Origin: Prosapia bicincta
Lineage: Eukaryota; Arthropoda; Insecta; Hemiptera; Cercopidae
DNA: 64,000 nt
Reading direction: 5' to 3'
Assembly (NCBI GenBank): GCA_036971475.1
Contig: JBAIZL010000001.1
Location: 284,584,425-284,648,424 of the forward strand
The notes under the pieces were generated by a model. That model was given only the letters and a program-made list of their open reading frames with translations. It was not told the origin of the DNA and ran no database searches. The position numbers and the translations under genes are program-made. This document shows, piece by piece, positions 49,525 to 62,160 of the stretch (position 1 is its first letter; each line of letters starts with the position of its first letter).

Positions 49525-52500
49525 TATATAAGACAAAAAATTTCATTATCACCAAATAATAAAATAGTTTGGAAATTTTAATTTAATTTGGAAATTATTT
49601 TTTCATGAATGTCAGAGAATATAGATAATATTTTGTCCGTTGACTGGACTTCATTCACTAACTTTTCAGTAAATTTAAATTTCTACAATACAATACAAAA
49701 TTTTGTTTACTGTGGTTTTAAACGTTTCATTTAGAGCTTTCTACCGCCAAATTTCACGATCAAACGTTCAGTCTAGATGCCTACAGTTTTCAAATAGATA
49801 CTGATTTTGTTAAACCAAATTCGAATAACTACAACAGAAGACTGCGCCTGAAAGTAGCTTTAAATATACTAGGATAGCTCTGAAAAGTGGCATATCTATT
49901 TCGTAAATATTTCAGATTGGTTTATCCTTGACCTCGTATTACACCAAGTCTAGACTTGTTGTTTGTGGACTTGAAACCTTACAAACACACAAACAAGATT
50001 TACAGTCTGTATTCTAATTAGGTTAACACTTTCAGTTTCATAACAGCTGTAGGGCTGAAGCCGTGATCTTTGTACAAGGTTAAACACGTGTCGCATTTAG
50101 TTGTTTCTATCCCTTGTTCGTTCACACTTCAAACCAGTAAGAATGTTTTACAGTGAGAAAATTACTGTAGAAAACGCAATAATTCGAATATAAGAAATAC
50201 AGAATGTTTCCTTTTGATTTTGGTTTCAATAAATTTTAACTATAACGTGAATCTTACTTAATTGGTATTAAAGCGTGTTGCAAATTGCTTTCGTACACTT
50301 AAGAAATTGAACTAATTTTTGTCTATAGTAAATAATTATTCAAGACTAATTTATATATTTTCTTAACATAATATTTTATAAGAAGTCTACTTATTTTTAA
50401 GTAACAAATTTAAAAATAACAGAAAACGTTTAATTTAATTCTATTCCGAAAAATATTATGATGTAATTGTTTTACAAAGTATGTGATATTTAATTTTTTT
50501 AACGGCATTTACAAACTACTGGTTATTCGTTGTATTTTTATATCGTATCACATCAGTCTATCATGAACATCTTTCCATTGAAAACTATTTTTTTTAGTTC
50601 TACTTAAATCTTGATGTTTCTCTTTGTTCAAGATACCTACGTCTATACGTCTTTGATTATACCAAAGGTGCAGCCTGTTGCAGGAAAGATACAATACGGA
50701 CGCGACTATAAAACTCTCCCCAGGATTTGTAATCCTGCATAGGTATATATTATGGAAATCGACCTTGTCCACGGTAAGATCATGTAACTTGATCATACAC
50801 AGTTGACATAGAAAATTACGCCATTAGGGAAGATTAAAAACTTAATCAAGCAAGACAATAAATTTTTATTTTTAACTAAGAGCAGCAATTATCGTATGGG
50901 AACTAAATTGGACATCGCTCGTAAAGGACTGTGTTTTAAAGGTAGATCTCGCCAAACACTAATCACGTGTTTGTACACGACTGCGATGTGGTCGCTTATA
51001 GATTATATGAAGTGGCACTATATAAATAGTGTACGTTAAGTGCATAAATGTTACTAATTTTGCTAGTGTTCATGAATGTGTTGAAAAAAAAATCTCTAGA
51101 TCCGCGTTTAGTGCTTTCGTGTCCAAAAGGTCACTCGTTTAAAACGTTATGCCACAGTATAAATCTGAAAGTGATTCACATAAGCAAAGTGGATAATTGG
51201 AGTTCTACTGTACCTGAAGTGTTACAAATTACATTGTCGTCGAATTTTACTTCATCGCTACCGCGAAAAAACTAATTTTTTTCTAAATTGCTGTAAATCA
51301 AATGACACATATTTTAAATAGTTTTATTACCTATGATTATCCTTGTACAAGTTTTTGTCGTTTTATTTTCATTTTAACAACATTACACGAACCTTTATCC
51401 TTTACTCAGACTTGCATTAAGTCGAACAACCGTCAGCTACAGTTATGTTTTAGTTAGTCTTTTAACCACCATCACAAGTGTTACCCTCTACTGCTAATTC
51501 AGTGATTGAGTCGTTCTATTTTCAATTACTTTAATTGGCATTTCTTGACACTTCCATATTTTCAGGAATGAAGTTGGTACACCTTCAACTTCAGATATTC
51601 TCAGATAAATCCAAGGTGTCGAATGATTCAGTACTGTGCAACTCTTCGCGACTCACTTCAGCGATGACTAAACGATGATTCTAATGAGGTTGAGAGTGAG
51701 TGGTTCCAACAAAAAGGCGCTACAGCCACTCGTCAATCACTTAGTATGAATGATGATTGTTGTACATAGAAGTTATGGTGACATTGGATGACCATATGAC
51801 CACCACTTTCGCCAGAGTTGACGTCTTGCGGTTTGTTTCTCTGTAGCTATCTCAGGTTGATAGTGTAGCAAAATCGTCCTTACACTCAAGGAAATAATTT
51901 AGGATGTGAAGCAGTCTCTTCGTGTTGAGTAATGGAGCGGGTTTAACGAGAGTATCAACAAAGCATGACGCCATTTGGTGATGTATTGGTTAAATCACGT
52001 TTAATATGAAATATCATATTCCTAAAATGCATTATGTGTTGATAAAAAATAACATTTATCTTGGTTTTAATTATATCTGTTTCCATAAGAGTTCTTTTTA
52101 CTGTACGCTACTTTAACCAGGTGAAGGATTTCAAAAGGAATGGTAATAGGGAAGGGGGCTCAAACACGGCGTTTGCAGACATGATTTTGAGTTTAAAAAG
52201 TGAGTAAGTATATCAGACATAATAACGAAAGAATTAATGATTCGCTGAAATAAAACTAAATATTCTTTGGAAATACATTTTTACAGAAGAGAAGAACAAT
52301 TTAAATTTTCCATATCTGTTTTCCCTTTTTGAAACCACTCGTTTCAAGAGGGAACTAAACAAAAATTTACAATCAGCGATTCGTTAAGAGAAACAAATAC
52401 TTTTTTACGCAGTTAATAACAATTGGGAAATCTGTATTTTCAATTGCTGGGGTAGTCTTGTTCACGTTTGTTTGAAATATTGTGAAAAATATTGCTACTT

Positions 52501-52699
52501 GTAAAGCTTGACTTTTGATTGTTTCGTTACTGAAAAAAATGTTATGTCAATGTTTCACTGCTATTTGTATTTTCTGAGAGAAAATATTTGGAATGATGCT
52601 GTTCGTGGCTACTGTTAAGTCTGCATGGGAAAATTATTTCGTTACTGTCAAAAATTTGTAAATATTTTTACAAAAATCAATTATATATTTCGACACTCT
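49525..52699. other. Non-coding stretch, no recognised gene
   Basis: Short frames at 50548-50796 (minus, 82 codons) and 51048-51275 (plus, 75 codons) have no domain I recognise. No element ends found. Confidence 0.45.
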
Positions 52700-53900
52700 A
52701 ATCACAGGTACTCTTTCTGACAGAATAGGTCACTGATAGATAGATCACTGTTAAAATCGGAAGCTAATAAAATAGGTCACTAATAGACTAGGTCACTGAT
52801 AGAATAACTCAATGATAGAATTGGTTAATGTCAGAATATGTCACTAATAAAATAGGTCATAGATACAATACCACACTGATAAAAAAAGGTCACCGATGGG
52901 ACAGATCCCTAATATAATTGGCCACTGATAGTCTATATTAGTGATAGAAAAGGTCACTTATAGGATGTCACAGTCAGAATAGGTCACTAATAAAATATGA
53001 AATTGATTTAAAAAAAATACTGATAGTATTGATCAATAATACAATAGGTCACTGATAGAATAGGCCACTTATAGAATAGATCGAGGTAAGAATAGGTCAT
53101 TAATAAAATAGGTCATAGATACAATGCGACACTGATAAAATAGGTTACAGATAGGACAGATCACTAATGTAATAGGTCACTGATAAACTACATTACATGA
53201 TAGAATAGATCAATTATAGAATAGGTCAAAGTCAGAATAGGACACTAATAAAATACGAAATTGATAAAAAAAGGTCACTGATAGGATAGATCACTAATAC
53301 AATAGGTCACTGATAGACTAGGTCACTGATGGAATAGGTCACTTATAGAATAGTTCAATGTCAGAATAGGTCTCTATTAAAATAGGTCATAAATACAATA
53401 CGACACTGATAAAAAGGTAACTGATAGAATAGATCACTGATAAAGCAGGTAATTATTAATATAAGTCACTGATAGAATAACTCAATGATAGAATAGGTCA
53501 CAGATAGAATAGATCTCTGATAAAATATATCACTCATAAAATATATCTCTGATAAAATAGGTAACTGATAAAATACGTCATTGACAGTGATAACATTGGT
53601 CACTGAAAGAATAGGTCATTAATATAATAAGTTACTGATAAAATACGTCACTAAAAAAATAGGTCGTAGATACAATATGAACTGTTAAATAGGTCACTGA
53701 TAGAGTAGATCACTAATACAATAGTTTACGATAGAATAGGTCTCTAATAAAATAGGTCACGTATAATATACTAAACTGACAAAATAGGGGACTGGTAGAG
53801 TAAATCCCTAACACAATTGGTTGCTAATATATTAGGTCATAGATGCAATAAGTCACTGATATATTAGGTACTGACAGAATAGGGCAAATTATTTGTACTC
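52700..53900. repeat. Degenerate minisatellite, about 16-bp unit
   Basis: The phrase aataggtcactgatag and variants (gatcactaat, gtcatagataca) recur throughout. Longer groups such as aataggtcatagatacaat followed by acactgataaaa recur near 52855, 53105 and 53390, suggesting a higher-order unit of about 250-285 bp. Confidence 0.9.
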
Positions 53901-55734
53901 TATTGATATAAAAATTAGGCACCCTAATAGATTCAGATTCAATTCGAGATACAGGTATTAGATTTTGGTTGTATTTTGTTAATATTAGTTTAAGTAGAGA
54001 GTTTGCTTACTATGAAAGGTGCTGAATATATTGTGCACTAATCATTGAAGTAATAAAAAAGGATATGAGATGAATAAACACGATAAACCATTTAGAAAAG
54101 AAACTATTTAATTGTATGGTCATAAAAAACACCCCAATAGAGATTAGTATAAAGACAAAATTCCATCCAGTTGATAGTAGAGGCAAGTCCTCATAGTATA
54201 AGGAAATAGGCAAGACCCGGGAGAGTAAGACTATGATAGATGGAGAGTGGAAAGACAAAAGTTGCGGCAGCAAGTGAGGGTTTAGCTGGCCTCAGCTGCA
54301 GAGATATCCTTAATAAAATATTGTAATAAAACTGTCAGACTAGTTCTAAGGCATCAGGCTCTAAGGTTGAGCAGGCAGCCTTACATCATCACCCTTCTAT
54401 TTAAACGTACATTAGATTATCCATAGTTTTATTATGATAAAATTAGTTTTAGGTAAACCTACAATTAATTGTTCTCAATTTGCACGTAATTTTAATATGA
54501 CTCACGGCAAATAAAATTTAATATTTTAAACTTTTTCCACGTTAGTAATAAATAAACGTACACAAAGTTTTTGATTTTTAGAAAAATTAAAATATTCAAC
54601 ACCATTTCAATAAAACATCTAATGGAAAGAAAAATGTTTCATTAGATTAGTGTGTATAAACTAAGTAGACCCTTTAGACATCTCTTAGTGCTGATATAAT
54701 AGTGTTGAACTGGGTTCGTCAAATCATTTGTTCATATGAGCAGTTCTTTAATGTCAAAGGTAGGTTTTACTCCAGATTAAGGCCTCTACTGTACGGACCA
54801 AATAACCGCGACCGAATATCGACGGCGAGAACAATGAGGGTAATAGAATCCATGTTACGCTATAGTTAACTCTATGGAAACAGATATTTCCAGGACCGAA
54901 GAGACGGATTTTACTCTAATTGTTGCATAATTGGGCGAGTTAAAATTTCGTGTGTCCGACCAGAATAATGGTTTGTAGTGAAGCGCCAGGCTGCTTTGGG
55001 TCGAGCCTTCATGCACACAGCAAACCGAAGATTAGGACTGCAGGGGCTTGCTGGTGTGTAGCATATGCTGCGATTTGTTTTAAGCTTTAAGATTATTTTT
55101 GGTACAGAAAAGCTTATTGTTAAAAGGGACATTCAGAAATGCTGTAACACTACGTAAACTTGACTGGGCATTTCCTACGATCATTAAATGTAACGCACGG
55201 CTGTCCCGTAGTCAAGAGATGTGCTATCAGTGGATGTGTAGACAGACCAACCTGTCTCTGATTATAGCTAAACATCATTAGCAAACAACCTAGCACATAC
55301 ACACATACATTCTCTGGCTAACCCGTTCTGACGAGTTTGTTCCTAAAATTTTTCACACGCTCGTTAGGCGCCAAAAGATCTGCCCTTATAGTGACGTCAA
55401 CAGCGTCTTAGAATTATCTGCTTTTCTGATGTGTTTTTTCGTTCCGTATAACGAAGTGAAAAGTCTAAAGCTTGTTACTGTATTTATTTAGAAATATAAA
55501 GAGTTTTTAACGATTACTTATTATTGCTGAAAAAAACAGCCACTTATTTCCATATAAAGAAAACGTCCGTAACCTATTGATCCTCGTTAAATTAAAAGGG
55601 AGTAATAAGTTTTTAAAATGCTTACATTTATATAATCTGTGTTACTTTGCCTTAATTGTAGTACTTATAAATTTGTATAACTTTTTAGTCATCGGTTTTT
55701 ATACAAATTACAAACTAATTCAACCATTCATATC

Positions 55735-55737
<3 letters not shown>
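53901..55737. other. Non-coding stretch, no recognised gene
   Basis: A hydrophobic minus frame at 54010-54273 and a minus frame at 54911-55132 have no recognised domain. Confidence 0.45.
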
Positions 55738-55801
<64 letters not shown>

Positions 55802-55827
55802 TTGTTTATTTATTTATTTATATATAT

Positions 55828-55887
<60 letters not shown>
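55738..55887. repeat. (TA)n ... (TG)n microsatellite
   Basis: TA to about 55795, a tttatttattta spacer, then TG to about 55887. Confidence 0.95.
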
Positions 55888-55889
<2 letters not shown>

Positions 55890-56798
55890 TACAATTTGAA
55901 ATTAAAACATTTTAAATAACAACGTTTCTGGAAGACCTCCTTATGTAACTAAAAGTATGGAATATAGGCCGTAGATAAGCAGCATAATTTAAACACGAAA
56001 ATATATAATTTACCCTGAAAAAACGTTAGACTTATGTATCTAACATTAATTTTATAGCCTTTATTCTAAAGAACATTTCCATAATTATAAGACGTAGGTA
56101 TGCACATAGTATGGAGTAGAAAATGTTAAAAACACACAGTGTAGTACAAAGCTGAATTTCTGAGAAAGATTATATCGCGCAGAGAATGTAAATGAGGCAA
56201 ACGGTCTTGGTTGTGATTAGAGGTGATTCTGGATTCCATTTCTCGACATTTATCTCAACCCTTTTTCTTTTCTCAATATGCAATGAATATTAACCAGCTT
56301 TTAGAGGTTCCCCTCGTTTTATAAACGTACTGAATTTAAAAAAGTCTTGAATTACCTAGAAGAAATTGGTTCTAAAAAGATCAGAAAATGTGTTTTTTTT
56401 TAACTGGTTTAGGCAAAAAAATGTCATTTTAATAAATAGTGCCTCATCAGTGCCATTTTTAATTTTAAACTACGCCCTTACATTATCAATCTGTTTATAG
56501 TCATTAGTAATTTATTTACCACGAACTAAAATGAGTGAATTGAAATCCAAATTGCACACTTTAGAAACCAACTATAACTGTAGTTAAATAGTACTATTTG
56601 GCTTCGGAAAAGGGAAAGGTCTAGCGTCAAATATAACTTCCCAATAGGGCCTACAATGCTACCAAGTTTGCATAAATTTTTATTTTCTAGTCCATTATTT
56701 GTATTTACTGACGTAATAAAACACCTGCAACTTCCCGATATACACATCGATTGTTGTGCCACAATAGCCGAAATACAAACCTATTTAAAAATGCATAA
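55888..56798. other. Non-coding stretch; possible decayed PLE connector at its right
   Basis: The segment tctcaaccctttttcttttctcaatatgcaatgaatatta near 56252-56291 recurs, slightly changed, at 58643-58681, on the far side of the PLE. A 74-codon plus frame at 56656-56880 overlaps the PLE start in another frame; whether it is decayed PLE linker is unresolved. Confidence 0.4.
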
Positions 56799-57638
56799 TT
56801 TTATAGAAACTCATATTCAAAAACTGTTAAGACTACCGTTGTTAGCCTCCACAGCTTCAACATTTACCGGAAACTCATAACGACAGACACGCTTATCCAC
56901 AACACCCAAAACCACCCTATCCAACACAAACACGCTGCCTTCAGATCCATGCTCCATAGACTTGAAGAAGTCCCAATGACCACAGAAAACATGAACAAGG
57001 AACTAAACACAATTAAATATTTAGCATACACAAATGGATACAACACCACAATAATAGACAAACTATGGTACAAAATACAAAAACAAAACACTAAAATTAA
57101 CACTACAGACAGGGAAAACAAATACATCACATTACCATTCATAAACAAAACAACAAACAAAATAGCCAGCAAATTTAAAAAAAAAATAGGTTACAAAATA
57201 GCATACAAAAGCAATAACAAATTACAATACAAAATACAACACAACACCAACAACAAAGATAAACTACAAGCACCAGGCGTATACAAATTCTGCGACGAAT
57301 GTAACAAATTCTACATTGGACAAATAGGTCGCAGCTTTAAACAAAGAGTCGAAAACCACAAACATAACACCAACTCAACATTTTACAATCACTTAAAAGA
57401 AACAGGACACAAATACACAGACATTTATCATAATTTAGGCATCCTACACATCAACAAAAGAGGACCGCATCTCAACACACTAGAACAATATGAAATTTAC
57501 AGACACACAAAAACACAAAATACAAACATATTAAACGAACAAACACAATACAAATCACACATACTCTTTAATACTATCGAAAACCTACCTTTAAAGCCGT
57601 CACCGCTTGATCCAACATCTCCAAGCAGAAGACACTGA
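56799..57638 (+). CDS. Penelope-like element C-terminal region with GIY-YIG endonuclease
   Basis: The best-preserved PLE frame in the window. It is open from 56799 with no ATG until 56949, so it is 5'-truncated. It reads HSFNIYRKLITTDTLIHNTQ, NHPIQHKHAAFRSMLHRLEE (the IYRK/TDT..H and NHP..HK.AAFR..LHRL motifs that follow the RT in PLE proteins), ELNTIKYLAYTNGYN, a Lys/Asn-rich connector, then APGVYKFCDECNKFYIGQIG (GVY, Cys pair, YIG), RSFKQRVENHKHN, FYNHLKETGHKYTDIYHNLG, and LNTLEQYEIYRHTKTQN with the expected Glu. It ends SPSRRH-stop. In a full element this protein nicks target DNA and primes reverse transcription. No stop or shift occurs in about 280 codons. The stop codon TGA at 57636-57638 lies inside the hammerhead core that starts at 57630. 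The reverse transcriptase itself is missing, so this copy cannot move alone. Confidence 0.92.
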   Translation, partial: FYRNSYSKTVKTTVVSLHSFNIYRKLITTDTLIHNTQNHPIQHKHAAFRSMLHRLEEVPMTTENMNKELNTIKYLAYTNGYNTTIIDKLWYKIQKQNTKINTTDRENKYITLPFINKTTNKIASKFKKKIGYKIAYKSNNKLQYKIQHNTNNKDKLQAPGVYKFCDECNKFYIGQIGRSFKQRVENHKHNTNSTFYNHLKETGHKYTDIYHNLGILHINKRGPHLNTLEQYEIYRHTKTQNTNILNEQTQYKSHILFNTIENLPLKPSPLDPTSPSRRH

Positions 57639-57675
57639 TGAAGATCGGCACATAGCGATCGAAAACGTTCTGTCT
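57630..57675 (+). ncRNA. Hammerhead ribozyme overlapping the PLE stop codon
   Basis: AGACA (57630-57634) | CTGATGA (57635-57641) | a GATCG loop gcacatag CGATC | GAAA (57661-57664) | palindrome AACGTT (57664-57669) | C17 (57670) | TGTCT (57671-57675). Stem I (5 bp) and stem II (5 bp) are perfect, every invariant base is present and the cleavage triplet is TTC. Stem III is a palindrome, which favours a dimeric hammerhead. The PLE stop codon is TGA of the CTGATGA box. Confidence 0.88.
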
Positions 57676-57699
57676 CAGTAAGTTTTAACAAATTTACTA

Positions 57700-58870
57700 A
57701 ATATAAAGTACGGATTGTCATAAACTAAATTAAGATTAGTTAAAGTTAACAAGACATTCATTGACTGCCAAGCAAAACTCACAGAGCCGGAATTTATTTG
57801 AGAGATGACTGTTTATCACATGGACAATTTTATGTTACATTCTCTAGAGTAAGCTTTTCCAGTAGTTTAGTGAATTTTGCTCTTTATGGAAGAACCACCA
57901 ATGTTATATATAAAGAGGTTTTGAGATAATCAAAGTATGAGCGAAAATTAAAATTAAAATGACCAAAATTTCATCTATGTATGTATGAGCAGATCTTTTC
58001 ATCTATCTTATAATAAAATGATAGATAATCATTTTTATAGTATTACATTAATTTAAAACACATTATCTCATATTTGGCCTTTTTTCAGATGGATCAATAT
58101 CTGTTTCAAGTATTTTAATAAAATATCAAATTTCATAGGAAAAAGATTAGTAAATTTATACCTTATTTATAGATTTTTGTCAACAGATTCAATAAATAAA
58201 TTTTACAACAAACTACTTTTTTCTAATTTCATTTACTCAATTAACAATAAATACTACTTATATGAGTAAACATATGCATTATAAACTGTAACCATTAAGA
58301 TACTTGTATAAACTTTGACAGCTTTCAACTAGTACAGGCGAAGGCGCGACGAGATCCCTAGTTAACTTATAAAATTAAAAATGTATAGAATTTATGTCAT
58401 ACAAAATTTCAAGCTTGCAATTATAAGTTCCAATATATTTAAATGTAATAATGGAAAATTATATAAATAATCCTACATGTAAAGCATTTTATACCATACA
58501 ACTTCATTTATAAAAATAAATACTTTTGGGACAAATAATGACCAGCAAATGAAACCGATTCACTCTGAAACATAAAAATATCTACTAAAACTAAAATGTA
58601 TTCAAAACTGGAAAAGTGTTTTCGTGTTCCATTCCTTTATTACTTCAACCCAGTTTCTTTTCTCAATATGCAATGAATATTAAAATGCTCTTAGTGAGAA
58701 TAAAATCCCATCTTACAGCAGTGAATGACTTGAATTTAAACAAGGGTTCAAAACAAGAAGACACTCATATTTCCATCTATTTTGAGATTTTATTAAATGA
58801 ATATATGAAAAATAAGAGCTAAAAAATCTTGCTTGATTAATTTTCGGAAAAACAAGATTTTATGACAAGT
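57700..58870. other. Non-coding stretch, nothing recognised
   Basis: AT-rich. Contains the second copy of a roughly 40-bp dispersed phrase at 58643-58681 (see 56252-56291). Confidence 0.5.
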
Positions 58871-59760
58871 AACAACCACCTTATGGATGACACCACCTGT
58901 TAGTAAATCGACCTTATTAATAACAGTAATCAGAAACATAACAAAAATTAATAACATCAATGCTGTTACTACAATACTTTACTATTGCCACCATCTTTTA
59001 TTACCAACACCTTAATAATGACACTACCTGCGTTTATGCATTACTTATAACGCCTTTTGTTATTATCATCACCTCATTAATGACACTACCTGCTACTATC
59101 ACCTTAATAATTACATCCTCTGTTATTACCTTACCTTATTAAGGACACGATCTATTACTACCATCACCTTGTTATTGACAATAACTGCAACTACTATCAC
59201 CTTAATAGTGACAACTTATGTTATTACCGTCATCTTATTAATGACACCACCTGCTACTACTATCACCTATTAATGGCACCAGCTATTATTACTCCTACCT
59301 TATTAATAACACCACGTGCTATTATTAACCTTATTAATGGCACCACCTGCTACTTCTATACCCCTATTAATGGCACCAGGATGCAATGGCCATATTGTGT
59401 ATATCAGGGACTTAGGCTAGATCACCTAATACTACAAAAGTGTTAACTAATTATAATAAAGCATGGTAAAAATAGACGAAATAACAAAAATTAAGATAAG
59501 CAAAATTAAAATTTACTTGCTACTAATACTACTATCTAATAAGGTGACACTCTCTGCTACTACTATCACCTTAATAATGACACCATTTGTTATTACCATC
59601 ACCTTATTTATGACATCATCTACTACTACTATCACACCCTACTAATGGCTACGCAGTTATTACCACTGCCTTTCTAGTGGCACCAGCTGTCATTACATCG
59701 TATTATTCATGACACAAGCTGGAACTACCACCAACTTATTACTTCATATCACTAATCTAT
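58871..59760. repeat. Degenerate minisatellite, about 36-bp unit
   Basis: The theme accttattaatgacaccacc then tgctactactatc recurs with many changes at 58871-59370 and 59530-59760, with about 150 bp of other sequence between the two blocks. Confidence 0.8.
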
Positions 59761-60840
59761 TATTACTACCTTTTCCTTATTCATGTCTTAATTATAATAT
59801 GTACTTGACTGCTAAAACAAATATCTAGGTTTTCACTTGGCTGCACGGTATTTGACAAATAAATAAATAATATAAAAAATGTGCTTTTGTTAAATCCAAA
59901 CATAACTTCATGTTCCATGGGAAAATATAATGCATTGAAATAATTAATTAAAGTTAATTAAAATACAAATTCTCCTACTCACCCCAATCTCGTTTCTTAC
60001 ACACACAGATTTTAAAGGAAGATTAATGGAAACATTTGACGTACATGACAAGTAATATTAAACCTTGTAACTAAATTCATTTTGATATTTTTAATAATTC
60101 TCATATTTTATTAGTTAAAACTTTTTATTATCACTCGTTTTATTATATTTCGGTAAAATAAAACCGATAAATGTCCGGTGTGTAATGATGCACTGCTAGA
60201 GAAATAACTTGGGTCATAAGTTTTAATAGAGCATTTAAAACTATAAAAATAGTAAAATACTTGTATTTTGTACTAAAAGTCTACAAACTCAAAAACAAAT
60301 AAGAACATAGTGTAAATTCATAACATATAAGCATTTAAATGTTCTCGTATTAGGTTTAAACGAAATATTTCAATACTTGTCAGAAAAGCACAGGTTACAG
60401 TATTATATCGCGTGTCACTTGAACATAATATACGCCCGCGCTTTGCAGTGGTTACTGCATAATACAGCCTTTATCCAAAAATCGCACCCCTTCTACAATA
60501 TGAAAGGTGCTATTAGCTCTATCAGTACATGCATCTATACACTGCTTAATCCAACATGTGTTTTTGTGATTCCGTGTCGCAAATAACTCCATTAAGGACA
60601 AATCTGCACACTATTTTGGGAACCACACCTTGTAATTTGGAACTGGAAAAAATAATGTCTTCATTTCTGAGTTATTTTTTTTTAATCTTTAAACATTGAC
60701 TTTTTTTGGTTCATCTTGTATTGTAAAGACAGAACATTTTAACCTCTCTTCCAGTAAATATGCCGAAACTGTTTCGTTCTTATGGTTATATTAGTTATAA
60801 AACTGTTTGTTCTTCTAAGATGATTTATACGCATACATTG
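59761..60840. other. Non-coding stretch, nothing recognised
   Basis: No recognised gene; a 69-codon plus frame at 60377-60586 has no known domain. Confidence 0.45.
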
Positions 60841-60965
60841 TACACGCACGCACACGCGCGAGTGTGCGTGGGCACGCACGTACTCACACACACAAATATA
60901 TATTTGTATATATGTAAATATATATATTTATTTATTTATATGTTGTGTGTATGCATACATGTATG
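60841..60965. repeat. Mixed (CA)/(CG) and (TA) low-complexity tract
   Basis: acgcacacgcgcgagtgtgc and cacacacaaatatatattt phrases, then TA-rich sequence. Confidence 0.7.
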
Positions 60966-61120
60966 AATTTTTATGTGTGTATAGATGATTTAATTTTTGT
61001 AAACGTTTTGTTATGTTATTGTTTTTCTGAAAATGCTAATACTTATTTTATTGCCGAAAAGCTTAGAAAAATTATAAATTAAAACAATTCTTGTATTTGA
61101 AATATTTGTATTCTTTAATT
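60966..61120 (+). mobile_element. PLE-B 3' end without coding sequence
   Basis: It aligns with 42000-42150: gatttaatttttgtaaa, then the hammerhead motif, then aattcttgtatttgaaatat. A (CA)n(TA)n tract follows immediately. Confidence 0.75.
61022..61071 (+). ncRNA. Degenerate hammerhead motif
   Basis: GTTTTT | CTGAAAA (G8 changed to A) | GCTAAT...ATTGCC | GAAA | AAGCTT | A | GAAAAA. Stem I pairs as T-G then A-T pairs; stem II has a bulge. The G8 change predicts loss of activity. Confidence 0.6.

Positions 61121-61183
<63 letters not shown>
61121..61183. repeat. (CA)n(TA)n microsatellite
   Basis: About 13 CA units then about 18 TA units, directly past the PLE tail. Confidence 0.97.
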
Positions 61184-61185
<2 letters not shown>

Positions 61186-61399
61186 CCTTGCTGCTTAAGT
61201 AGTTTAAATTATTACAGCTAGACAGATAGTTCAGACAATGGTTGCATTTAAGCTTACATCCTCCTTTGTGCCTCTATTACAACTATAACAAATGTTAGAA
61301 TCATGGTTTTCATCCACAATGCTTTGCTCTATATATTACTTTACACTATATATATATCACTCTATCAATATTATGTGAAATAGCAATACTAATATATAT

Positions 61400-62160
61400 A
61401 CTTCCCTGACTGGACACCTCCAACGTACGGACACTTCTCTTGAACGGACATTTTTCTAGGAACCGAAAAATTTAGTAATACGTACATAGGATGTTTCCCT
61501 CCTTTGAACGGAAACTCCATTAGACGGACAACAGACAAGCAATGGCGTTTTTTTTTTGGTTTTTCGCACCTCTGATATGCGGACAAATGTACTGCAAAAC
61601 GTAACTAAAGTAACTACGTATACAATCAGAATTTTATACATGGCTCCACTCAAATGTATGAGTCTAACGACGTGTTTAAAAAACCATACGTATGTTAAGG
61701 GGTGGGGGATTTCAAAAGAGCGGCTAACTGCTGTACAGTCCCACCACTCATCAAAACCAACGACGAATATTCTTTATTTTAAAATATTATAAACTAGGCT
61801 CTACAATAAATCACAAATTAAAAAAAGGAACAGTACTGTTTTACTTTATTGTTTCAGTGTTTTTTAAATTTGCTTTAGAATTTTTGTATAATAACAGTAC
61901 AGTACAGGTTTTATTGTACTGTATATTTATAAACAGGTAACCTACATTATTAATTAAATACTATACGTTAGTATTAATGCTAAATACAATAATACATTAG
62001 TATTAGTTAAATATTGTAGCCTATTATGTAATGGAATAGAAATAAGTGTCTAGTGAATAAATACTGTAATCATTTTAAAAACTCGGTTTCTCTTTACCAC
62101 CCCTCCACTAAACGGCCACCTCTCATGGGCGGACAAAATATCGAGAACCGTATGAAACTT
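61400..62160. mobile_element. Possible decayed DNA transposon with repeated cggaca motifs
   Basis: The block ggacacttctcttgaacgga, then catttttctaggaaccg (61428-61467) resembles ggccacctctcatgggcgga, then caaaatatcgagaaccg (62114-62151) in the same orientation. Further acggaca motifs lie between. Such blocks occur in the subterminal parts of Tigger-like elements. No transposase is seen and no ends are defined. Confidence 0.3.
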
